This document shows, piece by piece, positions 63,501-64,000 of a stretch of DNA of 64,000 nt. The stretch covers positions 13,628,731 to 13,692,730 of the forward strand of contig NC_088655.1 in assembly GCF_964019385.1 (NCBI RefSeq), written 5' to 3'. Each line of letters starts with the position of its first letter. The first letter of the stretch is position 1. The position numbers and the translations under genes were made by a program. The notes under the pieces are model-generated. The model was not told where the DNA came from and made no database searches. It saw only the letters and a program-made list of their open reading frames with translations. The stretch is from Sycon ciliatum (Eukaryota > Porifera > Calcarea > Leucosolenida > Sycettidae).

Positions 63501-63889
63501 GCGCCCTACAAGCAAACCAAAAATCAAACCAATACGACCACTGACATTACAGCTGGGTCACGTTATAGAAAGGTACGTTGAAATAAGAAGGTAAGCACAA
63601 ATGGTCAAAATCCGACATTTTCTCACCTTTATGCCCGTTCGCAGCTCAGAAATTGACAATGACCATTCTCATCTCCCTTTGTAGGTGGACATAGACAAGG
63701 GCACCCAGAAAAATACCCACATTTCTCTAAAGAACTTGCCCAGGGCTGTTGAAAGCTGGATAATTACCTATCTCCAAGTTTAGGGCTTGGTACCCGTGAA
63801 TCTTCACTTTGCGACTAAACTATTCACAGCAGTGCCAAATTTTCTGGGTCACTGAATTCGGGTGCCAGCGCCCAACAAGCAGACCAAAA
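60587..63889 (+). repeat. Intact 8-mer order in copy 3 (nine monomers)
   Basis: It matches copy 1 from 9553 at a constant offset of 51034, including the unfused GGAAATAG and CGCGGCTCAAAAATTG monomers that define the 8-mer. Copy 2 lacks two of these monomers. Copy 3 here is therefore closer to copy 1 than to its neighbour copy 2. Confidence 0.86.
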
Positions 63890-64000
63890 ATCAAACCAAT
63901 GCGACCACTGATATTACAGCTGGGTCATGTTATAGAGAGGTACGTTGAAATTCAAAGGTGAGCACAAATGGTCAAAATCCGACATTTTCTCACCTTTATG
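63890..64000 (+). repeat. Partial type B monomer at the right edge
   Basis: This is the first 111 bp of a type B monomer (GATATT, CATG, ATTCAAAGGTGAG and the anchor at 63968), cut by the window end. The array continues beyond. Confidence 0.95.

Larger units (their letters stand above)
1..64000 (+). repeat. Tandem satellite array, 367-bp monomer, spans the whole window
   Basis: The conserved anchor ATGGTCAAAAT recurs about every 367 bp from base 79 to base 63968, always on the plus strand. I count 174 complete monomers plus a 111-bp partial one. Spacing is 367 bp except at identifiable indels (six +4, six +1, one +19, two -9), which together explain the total length exactly. There is no inversion, mobile-element insertion or unique spacer, so no stretch remains for a gene. 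GC is roughly 43-45% by eye, with about 11 CpG per type A monomer. The dense, one-orientation, uninterrupted array is a eukaryotic satellite, of the kind usual at centromeric or pericentromeric heterochromatin. The family is not one I recognise; its length excludes alphoid DNA (171 bp). Species is undetermined. Confidence 0.98.
47598..64000 (+). repeat. Superunit copy 3 (partial, runs off the window)
   Basis: Copy 3 follows copy 2 at offset 20553 up to about 49.9 kb, at 21287 up to about 58.7 kb after gaining one dimer, and at 23122 after gaining a 5-mer. From about 58.8 kb onward it also aligns to copy 1 at a constant offset of 51034 and keeps the intact 8-mer unit that copy 2 lacks. It is therefore a mosaic with respect to the other two copies. 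The end of the unit lies beyond base 64000. Confidence 0.87.

Noticed and set aside
1-64000. CRISPR array or bacterial repeat system
   Set aside because: The repeats are head-to-tail 367-bp units with no unique spacers, far longer than CRISPR repeats, and there are no cas-like genes.
1-64000. Alphoid satellite or another named family
   Set aside because: The period is 367 bp, not 171, and I saw no clear internal half-repeat. Lengths close to 360 bp occur in unrelated insect satellites, but length alone is no evidence of identity. A database search with the two reference monomers would decide.
1-64000. Endogenous virus or retrotransposon tandem array
   Set aside because: No long frames, terminal repeats, primer-binding sites, poly-A tracts or target-site duplications are visible; the unit is too short and has no coding capacity.

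Overview
The whole 64 kb is one uninterrupted eukaryotic satellite-DNA array. I see no protein-coding gene, RNA gene, transposon, CRISPR array or unique sequence. The monomer is about 367 bp, roughly 43-45% GC, and always in the same orientation. I traced it by its conserved ATGGTCAAAAT anchor: 174 complete monomers cover bases 1-63889 and a 111-bp partial monomer runs off the right edge. In this register a monomer starts at the ATCAAACC motif, 78 bp before the anchor. Every departure from 367 bp is accounted for: six 4-bp AATA insertions, six 1-bp insertions, one 19-bp gain and two 9-bp deletions. These sum exactly to the 31 bp excess over 174 x 367. I do not recognise the family. It is not alphoid (171 bp), and the species cannot be named from the window. 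Size, homogeneity and lack of interruptions suggest a pericentromeric or centromeric type of array; that is inference.

The organisation has four nested levels. (1) The 367-bp monomer. (2) Two monomer types, A and B, that normally alternate to give a dimer of about 734 bp. Type A has GTCACGTT, AATAGGAAGGTAAGC, GGATAATT and CCAAATTTTC. Type B has GTCATGTT, ATTCAAAGGTGAGC, GGAAAATT and CTAAAATTTC. (3) Local higher-order units of 5, 7 or 8 monomers, clearest at 8.8-19 kb, where an 8-mer (2936 bp) is followed by two 7-mers (2569 bp). (4) A superunit of 20-26 kb present as about 2.4 tandem copies: copy 1 about 601-27044 (26444 bp), copy 2 about 27045-47597 (20553 bp), copy 3 about 47598 to the window end. 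Copies 1 and 2 differ by 5891 bp, which is exactly 16 monomers plus the 19-bp gain.

Layout: 1-600 is the tail of a preceding, differently joined copy. Copy 1 holds a 7-monomer block between AATA markers, a mixed dimer region, the 8-mer/7-mer series, and a diverse block (19.1-26.8 kb) with most of the odd monomers. Copy 2 repeats this but has lost exactly two 7-mer units (5138 bp), two further monomers, and a four-monomer segment of the diverse block; it has gained one monomer and, elsewhere, three. Copy 3 follows copy 2 until about 58.4 kb, with an extra dimer at about 49.9 kb and a duplicated 5-mer at 56.9-60.6 kb, then shows the intact 8-mer as in copy 1.

The history readable here is repeated unequal crossing-over or conversion in register: hybrid A/B monomers sit at the junctions and length changes come in whole monomers. 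Short open frames of 60-84 codons occur in seven monomers only because a recurring in-frame TAG has been lost by substitution; I do not regard them as genes. The array runs past both window edges.
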